Below, piece by piece: positions 1-11,500 of a stretch of 64,000 nt of DNA. Both the position numbers and the translations under genes were made by a program. Under the pieces are notes generated by a model. That model was not told where the DNA came from, did no database searches, and was given only the letters and a program-made list of their open reading frames with translations. The DNA lies in assembly GCA_028456385.1 (NCBI GenBank), contig JALNQF010000207.1:1-64000 (forward strand), written 5' to 3'. Every line of letters starts with the position of its first letter. The first letter of the stretch is position 1. This DNA comes from Ophiosphaerella korrae (Eukaryota > Ascomycota > Dothideomycetes > Pleosporales > Phaeosphaeriaceae).

Positions 1-79
1 ATAAAGCTATCTAAGTAAGTACTAGGTATATATACCTAGTAGCTTACTAAGCGCTAACTAAAAGTAGAAAGATAGTTGA

Positions 80-228
80 ATGTTAGTAAGTTGTAAACTT
101 ACTAACATGTTAGTAAGTTCGCAATGTTAGTAAGTTTGCAATGTTAGTAAGTTGCAAACTTACTAACATGTTAGTAAGTTTATAATGTTAGTAAGTTTGC
201 AATATTAGTAAGTTGCAAACTTACTAAC
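80..228. repeat. Higher-order tandem array, 61-bp period
   Basis: The array is built from two units sharing the start ATGTTAGTAAGTT: a 27-bp unit A that is an inverted repeat (ends GCAAACTTACTAAC) and a 17-bp unit B. They run A-B-B-A-B-B-A: A at 80-106, 141-167 and 202-228; B at 107-123, 124-140, 168-184 and 185-201. A+B+B gives a 61-bp period. Each A can fold into a hairpin. It lies next to the truncated end of a Gypsy element and is not part of that element's coding sequence. Confidence 0.9.
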
Positions 229-289
229 ATTAGTGCGAAAATAAGAGATATAAGGGATAACTCCCTTACAATAAGATAGTAAGAGTTCT

Positions 290-1880
290 TGTTATTATTT
301 AACTTTAAGATTATATATACTAAGAGTAAAGATAATTAATTTATAGACGCCTTAAGTAGAAGACTAGATTTACAAGAAGAAGTAAATACTACTAGTATAG
401 TTCTAGTTAAGAATAAAGAAAGATATTTAGTCCTAAATATACTTAGAATAGCTATAATACTTAAAAGAAAGAGTAGTAAGCTAGATAAATAGATTTAGAA
501 GGAAATAAGAAATACCTCTAAAGAAATAAAGACACTAGAGATCTAAGAAGGACTTATAAAAGTATATAAGAGAACGTATATTCTAAGTAAAATATAGAGA
601 AATTTTATATAATAGTTTTATAAATTACTAGGATATAGATACTAAAGTATTTATAAGATACTAGATAGGCTTTTAAGAGACTACTAGATCCTAAAAGTAA
701 GATAACTAGTAATAGAAGTACTACGAGACTATATAAAATATTATAGTAATAAGTATAGCTAATATATACTATATAGGATATTATAACTAGTTAAAATACT
801 AGAATAACTTTAAGGAGTTATTACAATAGACTTTATAACAAAACTACCTAAGTTAAAATTTTTAATATTAGGAGTAGAATATAATAGAATACTAATAATA
901 GTAGATAAACTTATAAAGTACTTATACTTTAGACTATATAAAGAAAAAAGTAAGATAAAAGTTACTATATACTAGGTCCTAGGAACTATAATTAGCTAGT
1001 ATAGTATTCTAGATAAAATTATTATAGATAGAGATATAAGATTTATATTAAAACTATAGGGAATAATAGTAGTATTATAGGGAATCTAATACGTAATATT
1101 AATAGTATATTACTTATAGATAGATAGATAATTAGAACGTATAAATAAAATAGTAGAATAATACTTAAGATACTACCTTAACTAAAACTAAAATAATTAA
1201 GTATAACTACTACCTATAGTATAGTTAGTATATAATAGCGTAAAGAACGTAGTAATAAGAGTATTACCTTTTTTTATAAACTATAGATTCGACTCTAATA
1301 TATACTAAATACTAAGATTCTAAGTATCTTAGTCTTTAAAAGGAGAAAACTTTACGAATAGACTTAAAAAAAATATATAATTAACTATAATAGGATATAG
1401 AATTCCTATAAGACTAAATAGAAAAGTACTACAATAAAAAACACTAAGAAAGACTTTAATTTAGAGAGAGAGAAAAAATATAGTTAGTATAAAGGAATAT
1501 TAAGAGTAAATAATTTATCTCTAAACTAGATTATATAAAAATAGGACTATATAAGATTAAGAAAGAAGTTATACTAGTTATATTTAAATTATAACTACTA
1601 GATAAAATAAAGATATACTTAATATTCTTTATAGTACTACTAGAAAAAGTACTACAAGAAGTAAAACTACTAGTGTACAAAGTAGATATATATAAAGAAT
1701 AAGAAGAATAAAAAGTTAAAGAAATTTTATAGTACTAATTCTATAATAGAAGAAATTACTACCTAGTAAAATAGATAGGTACAAACAAGAAAGGTTAACT
1801 ATAAGAAGATATATAGAAACTAGAAGATAACCTTAATTACTCTAAGAAACTAGAAGAGTTCTAAAGTTAAAACCCTCTAG
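290..1880 (+). pseudogene. RIP-degraded Ty3/Gypsy pol (RNase H tail, integrase, chromodomain)
   Basis: The translation follows a chromoviral polyprotein, with stops mostly at positions that are Gln or Trp in relatives. About 330-420 reads DALSRR-like, the end of RNase H. About 560-780 covers the integrase N-terminal region. At 838-1080 the integrase core is clear: it starts DFITKLPK and continues ILIIVDKLIKY and a DRDIRF segment. At 1590-1870 is a chromodomain, with a YYLVK core followed by KLEEF. The 5' two thirds (gag, protease, RT) are missing; the element is cut at about 290, next to the tandem array. It is certainly dead. Orientation and family are secure; the exact cut is not. Confidence 0.88.
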
Positions 1881-2693
1881 AACGCCTTGTAGTAAACTAA
1901 GAAAACTAGTATTATTAAGAATAGATAATAAAGAGATAAGAGCGTTTAATATAATAGAAACTAGAGTAGCCTCTTATTACGCTATAGGCTATAGTAGGCT
2001 GTAGCTACGTAAAGCGTAAGTAAGGGTAAGGGCCCTTAGGTAATATATATACTATTCTACTCCTATATTTAATATTATTAAATACTTAGTTACCTTTTTA
2101 GGTTTATTTAGCGTAGTAGAGTAGAGCTACTATATAACACCTCTATAGTAGCCTTAAAATTAAGCTTAAAGTCTAAGAAAATAGCTTACTTAATAGACTT
2201 TATATTATTTAAGGCCTTTATCTTATAAAGATAAATAAAGCAAGTATAATTTTCTACCTATATACTTAGAATCTAATTACCTTCCTTTTTACCCTCTACA
2301 ATCTATTTAGATAGTATATCTTAAGCGTAGTTAGTAGCTCTCTTTATTATAAATAAGTATAGACGCAAGAATTAGTATTATTAACCTATACTCTACTAGA
2401 TATACACTTAAAAGGTTATAAGATAATTAAGTATTAGCCTAAATATACGTTATATAAGCCTTAGTATATTTTAAAAAAAAGTAATTTAATAGAGGATTTA
2501 AAGATTTATAATATAAATAAAGGAATATTATAATACTATAACGTAATATACAATCTACTAATTAAAGATAATAGAGAGTAAACTTAGTAAGTACAGAGAG
2601 AGAAGATAAGTAACTTAATATTAACGAAGAAACTAGATTTATAACCTTAGCTCTAGGATAAGAAAATAAGGATCTATCTAGAGAGAGGGATAG
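1881..2693 (+). other. 3' untranslated region of the left Gypsy element
   Basis: This stretch lies between the chromodomain and the 3' LTR. Its last 130 bases match, in reverse complement, the sequence just inside the 3' LTRs of the minus-strand elements at 7,532, 17,057 and 61,233, so it is conserved element sequence. I see no gene in it. The small open frame on the minus strand at 2,562-2,756 is a by-product of RIP composition. Confidence 0.7.
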
Positions 2694-3184
2694 TATTATA
2701 GGTGTAACAAGAAGAATTAAGATAGAACTAATTAGTCCTAACTTAAGTACTAACAAAGTATAAGATAAGTAAAGTAATAACCTAGATTAGGAAATAACTT
2801 ATAACTTAAACACGTAAGATATAAAGTAATCTATAAATATATATAATAAATTAGAGGAATCTATAAATATATATAATAGATTAAAGTAATCTATAAACAC
2901 GTGTAATAGATAAAGGTAATCTATAAACACGTATAATAGATTAAGGTAATCTATAAGGTTTTATAGATAGATTACTAGAAGTATATAGTAGAGATAATAT
3001 ATATTATAAGAATAGTATTAGTAATTTAATTATTAACTACAAGTTATAATAGTTAATAATTATAAGACATCTTTTATTATTTATAGCCTATTATAGGTTA
3101 TAATATAAGCTTTTAATATTAACTCTTAAACTACTTATACCTCTCTAATAGTCCTAAGTAGTTAACACTAAGTAACCTATTATA
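2694..3184 (+). mobile_element. 3' LTR of the left Gypsy element
   Basis: It starts TATTATAGGTGTAAC (the RIP form of TGTTATAGG...) and ends CCTATTATA, the same termini as the other LTRs in the window. It is longer than its relatives because of a 30-bp tandem repeat in the middle. The end coordinate is good to a few bases. Confidence 0.8.
2828..2957 (+). repeat. 30-bp tandem repeat inside an LTR, four copies plus a partial
   Basis: Four 30-bp units starting AATCTATAAA lie at 2828-2857, 2858-2887, 2888-2917 and 2918-2947, with a 10-base partial unit after them. Related units occur in the middle of the LTRs at 7,237-7,531, 16,598-17,056, 23,204-23,662 and 26,037-26,436, with differing copy number. 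Confidence 0.9.
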
Positions 3185-3372
3185 ATAGAGGTATAATAAA
3201 AGTTCTCTAAATACTTAAGACTCTTATAAACTCTAGTACAAGTTAGGAGTAAAGCTAATATACTAAAGATTATAATACTATATAGTTATAATCTAAAGTA
3301 AAGCTAATACGCTATATAGGCGTATAAAAGGCTTGATACTTATAAAGATAATAAAGTAAGTATTATTCTCTT
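3185..3372. other. AT-rich host sequence left of the nested complex
   Basis: No coding or repeat structure is recognised. It is the left flank of the outer element that starts at 3,373; its last five bases (CTCTT) form that element's left target duplication. Confidence 0.5.
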
Positions 3373-3512
3373 TATAATAGAGTTGCTTGTCGTTAACTAT
3401 AAGTAACTACTAAGAGAGTATTAGTACATTAGAAGTTAATAATAAAAGCTTATATAGTAATCTAGTAATAAACTAAAATAATAGTATAATTCTTATAATA
3501 TTAAGTATTATC
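3373..3512 (-). mobile_element. Left LTR of the outer element, first part
   Basis: It matches the start of the LTR at 26,037 base for base apart from RIP-type changes, then stops at the insertion point of the short plus-strand element. The second part resumes at 7,237. Confidence 0.85.
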
Positions 3513-3933
3513 TATTATAGGTGTAACAAGAGAAACTAAGATAGAACTAATTAGTTCTAACTTAAGTACTAACAAAGTATAGGATAAGCAGAGTAATAAC
3601 TTAGATTAGGTAATAGCTTATAACCTAGACACGTAATAACTTTATAGCTTTACAAGGCTTAGCACCTATAAAGCTATAAAGCTAATAACTTTATAACTTT
3701 ATAAGGCTTAGTACCTATAAAGCTATAAAGCTAGTAACTATAAAAAAGTGTATAGTTACAATAATACGCATTATTAGGATAGTATTAGTAATTTAATCCT
3801 TTAACTATAGAACGCTAATACAAGATAATTACAAGACATCTTCTATTATTTATAGTTATTATAGATTAACTTTTAATTTACTAGTACTTATAATAATAGG
3901 TTACTATAGTTAATAATAGGGAGACCTATTATA
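3513..3933 (+). mobile_element. 5' LTR of the short plus-strand element
   Basis: It begins TATTATAGGTGTAACAAG and ends GACCTATTATA. It is followed by CCTTACTAATCTAG, the same primer-side sequence found next to gag in every element of this family in the window. Confidence 0.85.
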
Positions 3934-3959
3934 CCTTACTAATCTAGTTATTAAAAGAA

Positions 3960-5140
3960 GCGAAGCGTAAGTAGCGTATAGTCTAAGCTAATACGATAGT
4001 AGAAAGTTTAACTAAGAAAGGAGGTAAGGCACCTTAAGTACTCCTAAGTACTTACAAATTAGATAATACTATATAGAAGGTAATTAAAGACTACCTAAAT
4101 AACTTAATTTCTAAAAAAGAAGATATAAAAATAGTAATTAACACCTTAGAAACGTAAAATAAAGAACTCTAAGACTATATAAAATAAAATAAAGTATAAA
4201 TTAAAGCTATTATTAAAGGATAAAAGTAGATAGAACTAATTACTAAAAGACTAGAGATAAGTGTAATAAAGAAACTACCTAAGATACCTATACTTAAGAA
4301 GTTTTATAGAATAAGAGAAAAACTAAGACCTTTTATAGTATTAGTATAACTCTAAATTAATCTATAAGTACTATACTTTAATAGAGAAGATAAGAATATA
4401 ATATATATTAGAATATACCTTAAAGAAGATATAATAAGATAGTTTAAATCTTACTAGATAGACTACACAATATATACTTAGATAAACTAGAAGGATAAAA
4501 TAAGAGCTATCTTTAGAAGTTATAAATACTTTATAAAACAAATAAGAGTAGTATTTAGAGATATAGATATTACCTAATAAGCTAAAAAAAGGCTTAAGAA
4601 GCTTATATACTATATAAGTATTCTAGAATATATATTATAGTTTAAATAACTATTATAAAATTTAGAATAGAATAAGCTATCCTTAATATTATAATTTAAA
4701 TAAGGACTAAATTTAAAAATATAATACAAGATAATTTATATAGAAAAACTAAGAATACTAGAAGCTCTAAAGTAATAGATAATACAAATTAATAATAATT
4801 TCTAAGAATAGAAGAAGAATAAGTATAGAGGACCTACCTAGAATTATAATAAGAGAGACCCTATAATCCTTAACACTAATAAAGATAGGAAGAAAAAGAA
4901 GAATAAAGACTCTATATACTTTAACTATAGTAAGAATAGCTACTATATAAAGAACTACTAATTAAAATAAAAGAAAGATATAGTATATTATAAATATAGG
5001 AAGCTAGGATACTTTATAAAAGATTATAGAAGTAAAGATCCTAAGAAAGATAAGGAAGTATAGTTAAAAATAACTAAGAATAAAAAGGAAGTGCTAAAAG
5101 TATAAGCTAAACCTTAGGAGAAAGTAGTAGGGAGTAAAGA
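3960..5140 (+). pseudogene. RIP-degraded Gypsy gag with CCHC zinc knuckle remnant
   Basis: Frame-corrected reading gives a capsid-like region (KLRPFIV at about 4,318, later AIFRSYKYF near 4,510) and, at 4,985-5,035, a zinc-knuckle remnant reading YYKYRKLGYFIKDYR. In relatives this has the spacing C-x2-C-x4-H-x4-C; here the cysteines have become tyrosines and the histidine a tyrosine, as C-to-T changes would produce. Many TAG/TAA stops fall at Gln positions. The product would be a nucleic-acid-binding capsid protein; this copy is not functional. Confidence 0.82.
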
Positions 5141-6250
5141 AATACAATACGTAATACTCTACTAGTCCTTTTGTTATAGCAATAACTACTATATATATCT
5201 TTCTAGTAAGTAAAGAGTAAGATATTTCTTATAGAAATATAGAGTATTAGTAATAAAAGAAAGAAAAATAAAAGTATAGCTAGAAGAAATAGCTTATATA
5301 ATAGACCTACTAATAGTAGATTTAGAAGGAGAAGAGCATTAGATACTATTAATCTAGGCTAAAGGACTAGCACTAGATAAAGAAACTACTATAGCTACTT
5401 CTAAAGAACTATAAAAAGGTAAGAAATAAGTTAATATAAAAGGTATAGAGTATACTTAGTTAAATATATATAGTTATAATAGCTATATAATATTAGATAT
5501 AGTAGAATAAAATAAAGAATAGAAATTCGTTTAGAAATACTTACTAGTTATAAGTATAGAGAAAGCGTACAAAGACTAAAAAGATTATAATCCTAAAGTA
5601 TTAAAGTTTATAATATTTTAATAATAGATAAAATAATATATAGTTATAGTAAGAAGAATACCTATATAAAAAGAGTAGTAATACCTTATAAGAAAGACGT
5701 AATAGATTAACAAAGCCTATATACTATAAGTACTAATAGTATACTACGTCTTAATAACTATAGAACCTAGTATAGATAGATACTAGATAGGAGACAACAA
5801 AAGAATAGATCTAGAATATCTAGTATACTTAGAGATAGTATAGATATTATACCTAACTATAAACTACTACTTATATAGAGAAGTAAAAGTATAAAATTAC
5901 GTATAGCTAAAAAGAAAAAGGAGATATATTTAATATTCTATATAGTACTACTAGAGAAAGTACTATAAGAAGTAAAACTACTATTGTACAAAGTAAATAT
6001 ATATAGAGAATAAGAAGAATAAAAAGTTAAAGAAATCTTATAGTACTAATTCTATAATAGAAAGAATTATTACCTAGTAAAATAGATAGGAATAAACAAG
6101 AAAGGTTAACTATAAGAAAATATATAGGAACTAGAAAATAATCTTAACTACTTTAAGAAACTAGAGGAGTTCTAAAATTAAAACCTTTTAGAGTACTTTG
6201 TAGTAAACTAAGAAAGCTTATAGTACTACTAATAGATAGAGAAGAGATAG
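5141..6250 (+). pseudogene. Protease/early pol remnant joined to a chromodomain
   Basis: From 5,141 to about 5,900 is degraded protease-side sequence. At about 5,925 it passes directly into the chromodomain segment that in complete relatives follows integrase (IYLIFYIVLLEKVL, then a YYLVK core near 6,070). RT, RNase H and integrase are therefore absent. The junction may be a deletion or the outcome of recombination between element copies. Confidence 0.7.
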
Positions 6251-6843
6251 GAGTACTTAATATAATAGGAGCTAGAGTAGCCTCTATAGTATCTTTAAGG
6301 TCTATCTTAGCCTCTAAGGTATAAGACTATTTAGACAACCTAGCGTTATTATACGCTATTAGCTTACAAAGGTAGTTAGTATAAGCCTAAAGTTTTACTA
6401 TCTTATAAGTAGTCTTAGAGATTAGGTTACGCTAAGCTTACTCTATATTAGCTAGCTATAATAATAGTTTTACTTAAGCCTTATTAATAGCTCGCCCTAT
6501 ATAATTTAGAACCTAAAGACTTAGTTATAATTAAATACTTAAACTCTATAAGAGAAATACTAGAAAGAGTATATTAATATTAAATATTAGTATAGATATA
6601 CTTACTATATACCTTACTATCCTTTAAAGATATAAGATAAGCTAACTTAAGACTATTATAATAAGAACAAGGAAATATCTTAATACTATTTTAGGTAACC
6701 TAATTAGTAAGAAGTACTTTGTTACGCTAGAAATAATAAGGTATAGAGAGAGAAGATAAAGAACTTTATATTAATAAAGAAATAGAATTAATAACTTTAG
6801 CTCTAGGATAAGAAAATAAGAACCTACTTAGAGGAAGAGATAG

Positions 6844-7236
6844 TATTATAGGTGTAATAAAGGAAACTAAGATAGAACTAATTAGTTCTAACTTAAGTGC
6901 TAACAAAGTATAGGATAAGTAAGGTAATAACCTAGATTAAGTAATAGCTTATAACCTAGACACGTAATAACTTTATAGCTTTATAAAGCTTAGTACTTAT
7001 AAAGCTATAAAGCTAGTAACTATAAAAAAGTATATAGTTATAATAATATATATTATTAGGATAGTATTAGTAATTTAATCTTTTAACTATAGAACGCTAA
7101 TTTAAGATAATTACAAGATATCTTCTATTATTTATAGTTATTACAGATTATCTTATAAGCTTTTACTATTAACTTTTAATCTACTACTACTTATAACAAT
7201 AGGTTACTATAGTTAATAATAAAGAGACCTGTTATA
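6844..7236 (+). mobile_element. 3' LTR of the short plus-strand element
   Basis: It shares termini and most of its sequence with 3,513-3,933. It is shorter because one CTTTATARCTTTAYA-type internal unit is missing. Bases 6,251-6,843 before it are untranslated element sequence with no gene. Confidence 0.85.
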
Positions 7237-7531
7237 TTATTACTCTTAGTTAGAGATTAGATTACTAATACTATTCTACTAATATACACTACTACTAACT
7301 ATATACCTATACTAATCTATTTATATAACCTTATATATTACTATAATTTATTATATATATTTATAGATTACCTTAATCTATTATCTATATTTATAGATTA
7401 CTTTATATTACGTATCTAGGTTATAGTTTACTTCTTAATCTAGGTTTCTACCCTACTTATTCTATACTTAGTTAGTACTTAAGTTAGGACTAATTAGCTC
7501 TATTTTAATTTCCCTTATTATAACTATAATA
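7237..7531 (-). mobile_element. Left LTR of the outer element, second part
   Basis: It resumes the LTR interrupted at 3,512 and matches the second half of the LTR at 26,037-26,436. It contains 30-bp AATCTATT-type repeats and ends CTATAATA. The sequence from 7,532 (CTATTCCCC...) is the conserved inner edge of the element's 3' untranslated region. Confidence 0.85.
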
Positions 7532-7715
7532 CTATTCCCCCCTTTAGAGAGTTCCTTGTATTCTTATCTTAGGGCTAAGGTTATTAATCTAGTTTCTTTA
7601 TTAATATTAAGTTCTTTATCCTCTATCTTTATACCTACTAAGTCTACCCTTTATTATCTTAAATTAGTAGACTATATATTACGCTATAGTATTATAATAT
7701 TTCCTTATTCTTATT

Positions 7716-8086
7716 TATTACGTAGTTACTTGTTATAAACTACAAGTAACCTTTCTTCTATATTAATAGATTAGAAGGTAATAATAAAGGCTTATATAGT
7801 AATTAGTAATAACTAGAAATAATAGTTAGTTTATATATATAATGTTAAGTATTAGTATTCTAGGTTAGAGTTTAGATTACTAATACTATCCTAATAATAC
7901 GTATTACTATTACTTATATACTTATATTAATCTATTTATATAACCTTATAGATTACTTTATATTATGTATTTAGGTTATAGTTTATTTTCTAGTCTAAGT
8001 TATTACTCTACTTATCTTATACTTTATTAGTACTTAAGTTAAGACTAATTAGTTCTATCTCGATTTCTCTTGTTACGCCTATAATA
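7716..8086 (-). mobile_element. Solo LTR inserted in the outer element's 3' untranslated region
   Basis: A single LTR (start TATTACGTAGTTACTTGTTA, end CGCCTATAATA) is flanked on both sides by TTATT (7,711-7,715 and 8,087-8,091). Removing it and one flank restores the continuity seen in the undisturbed copy near 17,240 (TTATTCTTATTATAA). The solo state implies recombination between the two LTRs of a former full element. Confidence 0.88.
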
Positions 8087-8599
8087 TTATTATAAGTTAT
8101 TAAACTTACTATTAGTTTATCTTTTTTTAAAGTATAGTAAGGCTTATAAGGCGTATATTTATACTAATACGCGTTTATCTTATAATCTATCTAGTGTATC
8201 TCTAGTAGAGTATAGGTTAAAAATACTTATTTACGTATCTATACTTATTTATAATAGAGAAAGCTATTAACTACGCTTAAGAAAAACTATTATTATAGAT
8301 TATAGAAGCTAAAAACAAGCGTAAAAGATTATATAAGGTCTCTTGTTATACGCTTAAAGAATATTAGTTTTATCTTCTTAATAATTAGATATAATTATCT
8401 AATAACTAAGCTTACTTTTCTTGTCTCTATAAGATAAAAGCCTTAAATAATAAGAAGTCTATTAAATAGTCTACTCTTCTAGAATCTAAGCTAGATTTTA
8501 AAGATACTATAAAGGCTACTTTAGCTCTTACTATATTAGACACGTCTAATGTTTCTCTACCCTCTATAGATAGCGTAGGTCTTAGTTTACTACTAAGTA

Positions 8600-11500
8600 G
8601 TCTAGAGGATTTTAATTTTAGAACTCCTCTAATTTCTTAAAGTAATTAAGATTATCCTCTAGTTTCTATATATTTTCCTATAGTTATCTTTTCTTATCTA
8701 TACCTATTTATTTTACTAGGTAGTAATTCCTTCTATTATAAAATTAGTACTATAAGATTTTCTTTACTTTTTAGTTTTTCTATTCTCTATACGTGTTTAC
8801 TTTATATACTAGTAGTTCTACTTGTTATAGTGCTTTTTCTAGTAGTACTATATAGAATATTAGGTGTATCCTTATTTTATCTAGTAGTCTTAGTTTAAAT
8901 ATAACTAGCGTAATTTTCTTCTTAATTTTATATAGTCCTATTTTTAGGTAATCTAGCTTTAAGCTAGATTGTTTACTTTTAATATTTTTTTAGATTAACT
9001 ATACTTTTTTCTCTCCTCTAAATTAAAGTCTTTCTTTATATTTTCTATTATAGTACTTTACTATTTAGTTGTATATTTTTTTTATTTTATTTATAAAGTT
9101 TTCTTTTCTTAGAGTTTAAGATTCTATCTTTCTTAGTATTTAGTATATATTAGGGTTAAATCTATAATTTATAAAAGAGAGTAATACTCTTATTACTATA
9201 TTCTTTACGCTATTATATACTAATTATACTATAAGTAATAGCTATACCTAATTATTCTAGTTATAGTTAAGGTAGTATCTTAAATACTATTCTACTATTT
9301 AGTTTATATAGTCTAATTATCTTTTTATCTATAGATAGTACGCTTTTAATATTTAATATTATATTCCTAATTATACTATTGTAATTCCTTATAGTTTTAA
9401 TATAAATCTTATATCTCTATCTATAATAATTTTATCTAGAATACTATACTAGCTAATTATAGTTCTTAGGACCTAGTATATAGTAACTTCTATCTTACTT
9501 TTTTCTTTATATAGTCTAAAGTAAGAGTACTTTATAAGTTTATCTACTATTATTAGAATTCTATTATACTTAACTTCTAATATTAGGTCTTTTAACTTAA
9601 GTAGCTTTATAATAAAGGCTATTATAATAACTCTCTAAAGTTATTCTAGTACTTTAACTAGTTATACTATTCTATATAGTCTTATAGTACTTCTATTACT
9701 AGTTATTTTACTTTTAGAATATAATAATCTTATAATAGTTTATCTAGCGTTTTATTAATACTTTAGTATCTATATACTAGTAGTTTATAAAACTATTATA
9801 TAAACTCTCTCTATATTTTACTTAAGGTAAATATTCTTCTATATACTTTTATAAGTCCTTTTTAGGTTTTAAGTTTTTTTAGTTCTTTAGAGGCTTCCTT
9901 TATTTCTTTTTAAATCTATTTATCTAGCTCGCTACTATTTTTCTTAAGTATTGTAGCTATTCTAGGTATATTTAGGATTAAATATCTTTCTTTATTCTTA
10001 ACTAAAATTATACTAGTAGCGTTTACTTTTTCTTACAAGTCTAGTATTCTACTTAAAGCGTCTATAAACTAGTTGTCTTTACTTTTAGTATATATAATCT
10101 TAAAGTTAAATATTAATTAGTATTCTTACTATCTTATATAGTATAATAACAAGTCTTTATTTATTATAAATCTTATAAGATTCTTATAGTTAGTATAGAC
10201 CTTTATTTAGTACTTTACTTCTTATAAGTATACTCTTTATTCCTTAAATACTTTATAAATTACTAGTATTTCCTTATTATAAATTAGGTAATTAAGCTTT
10301 ATTAGTATTATTTTCTTAGAGAAGTATTTAACTAGGTATTCTTATTTTATAGCTATATCTTCTTATATTAGTACTATTCTATAGACTAAGTTTAATACGT
10401 CTATTTTTACTATTACTAGTAGGTCTAGGTTATATATTCTAATAACTATATTCTCTATAAACTTTTATTTACCTTAGTTAAATTCCTTATTATATTTATT
10501 AGTCTATTTATATAGTATATCTTTTTTTACAAGTTTTATTAATAGTTTTATTATTTTAAACTATTTTATTATTAAATTTCTATAAAAGTTTACTAGTCTA
10601 TAAAATTACTGTACTTTTTATAAGTTTCTTAGTATTAGCTATTCCTAGATTACTTTAATCTTCTTTAAGTTAATCTATATTTTTCCTAACTTAATAATAA
10701 ATCTAAGGAAATTAGTTTCTTTAATATAAAATTTGTATTTTCTTATTTTAAAGAATATTTTATTTTTTACTAGTTTCTCTAGTACCTTATATATATATTA
10801 TATATATTCTTCTTCTTTTTCTAAGAATATAAGGATATTATTTAAGTATATAAATATAAAAATATCTAGGTATTCTCTTATAGCTATATTAATTATTTCT
10901 TAGCATACTACTAGTATATTTATTAATCTAAAAGGTATAACTATATATTTAAATAGTTTATAATATATTCTAAATACTATTTTCTATTAATTACTTTTTT
11001 TAATTCTAATCTAATAGTAGGCGTTTTAGTTATATAGTTTTATAAAGATTTACGCTTTTTATAACCTATCTTGTATTTTATCTATATATAGTAAGGAGCA
11101 TTAGTTTTTACTTAGAATTACGTTTATATTTTTAAAGTCTATATAAAGTCTTTTATTATTTATCTCTTTTTTCTATAAATATTAGTTAATAAACTACTAA
11201 AGATTAATATTCTTATATCTATTCTTTCTTTAATATATTATTTATAAATACTTATTTTATCTTAGATTCTATTTTAGTTTTTTAGTAGACTAGGCTCTAT
11301 TTTACGTTCTTTCTTTCTTCTAGGTCTATTACTAACTCCTATAGCTAATAGTCTAGAAAGTAATCTTTAGGTTTAGTAAGTTTCTTCTCTTATTTCTTAT
11401 ATTCTTCTCGGAATTCTCTTTTATATATACTTATATTAGCTCTTAATATTTCTTTTTTAGAGTAGCTAATTTTCTCTATTTTTTAATTAATCTTTAAGTT

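Larger units (their letters stand above)
3513..7236 (+). mobile_element. Short plus-strand Gypsy derivative lacking most of pol
   Basis: LTRs at 3,513-3,933 and 6,844-7,236 share termini (TATTATAGGTGTAA..., ...CCTRTTATA). Flanks are TTATC on the left and TTATT on the right, a target duplication with one C-to-T change. The interior is only about 2.9 kb against about 6.1 kb in complete relatives here. It goes from gag and protease to the chromodomain without RT, RNase H or integrase. It sits inside the left LTR of the outer element, so it is younger than that element. Confidence 0.85.

Noticed and set aside
80..228. Regularly spaced repeats resembling a CRISPR array
   Set aside because: The intervals are copies of the same units rather than unique spacers, units differ in length, and the context is a fungal retrotransposon region.
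2562..2756. 64-codon open frame on the minus strand
   Set aside because: It crosses the boundary between 3' untranslated region and LTR of the left element and has no protein-like motif.
7556..7738. 60-codon open frame on the plus strand
   Set aside because: It lies in the 3' untranslated region of a minus-strand Gypsy element and extends into a solo LTR; the Ser/Leu/Ile/Tyr-rich translation reflects composition.
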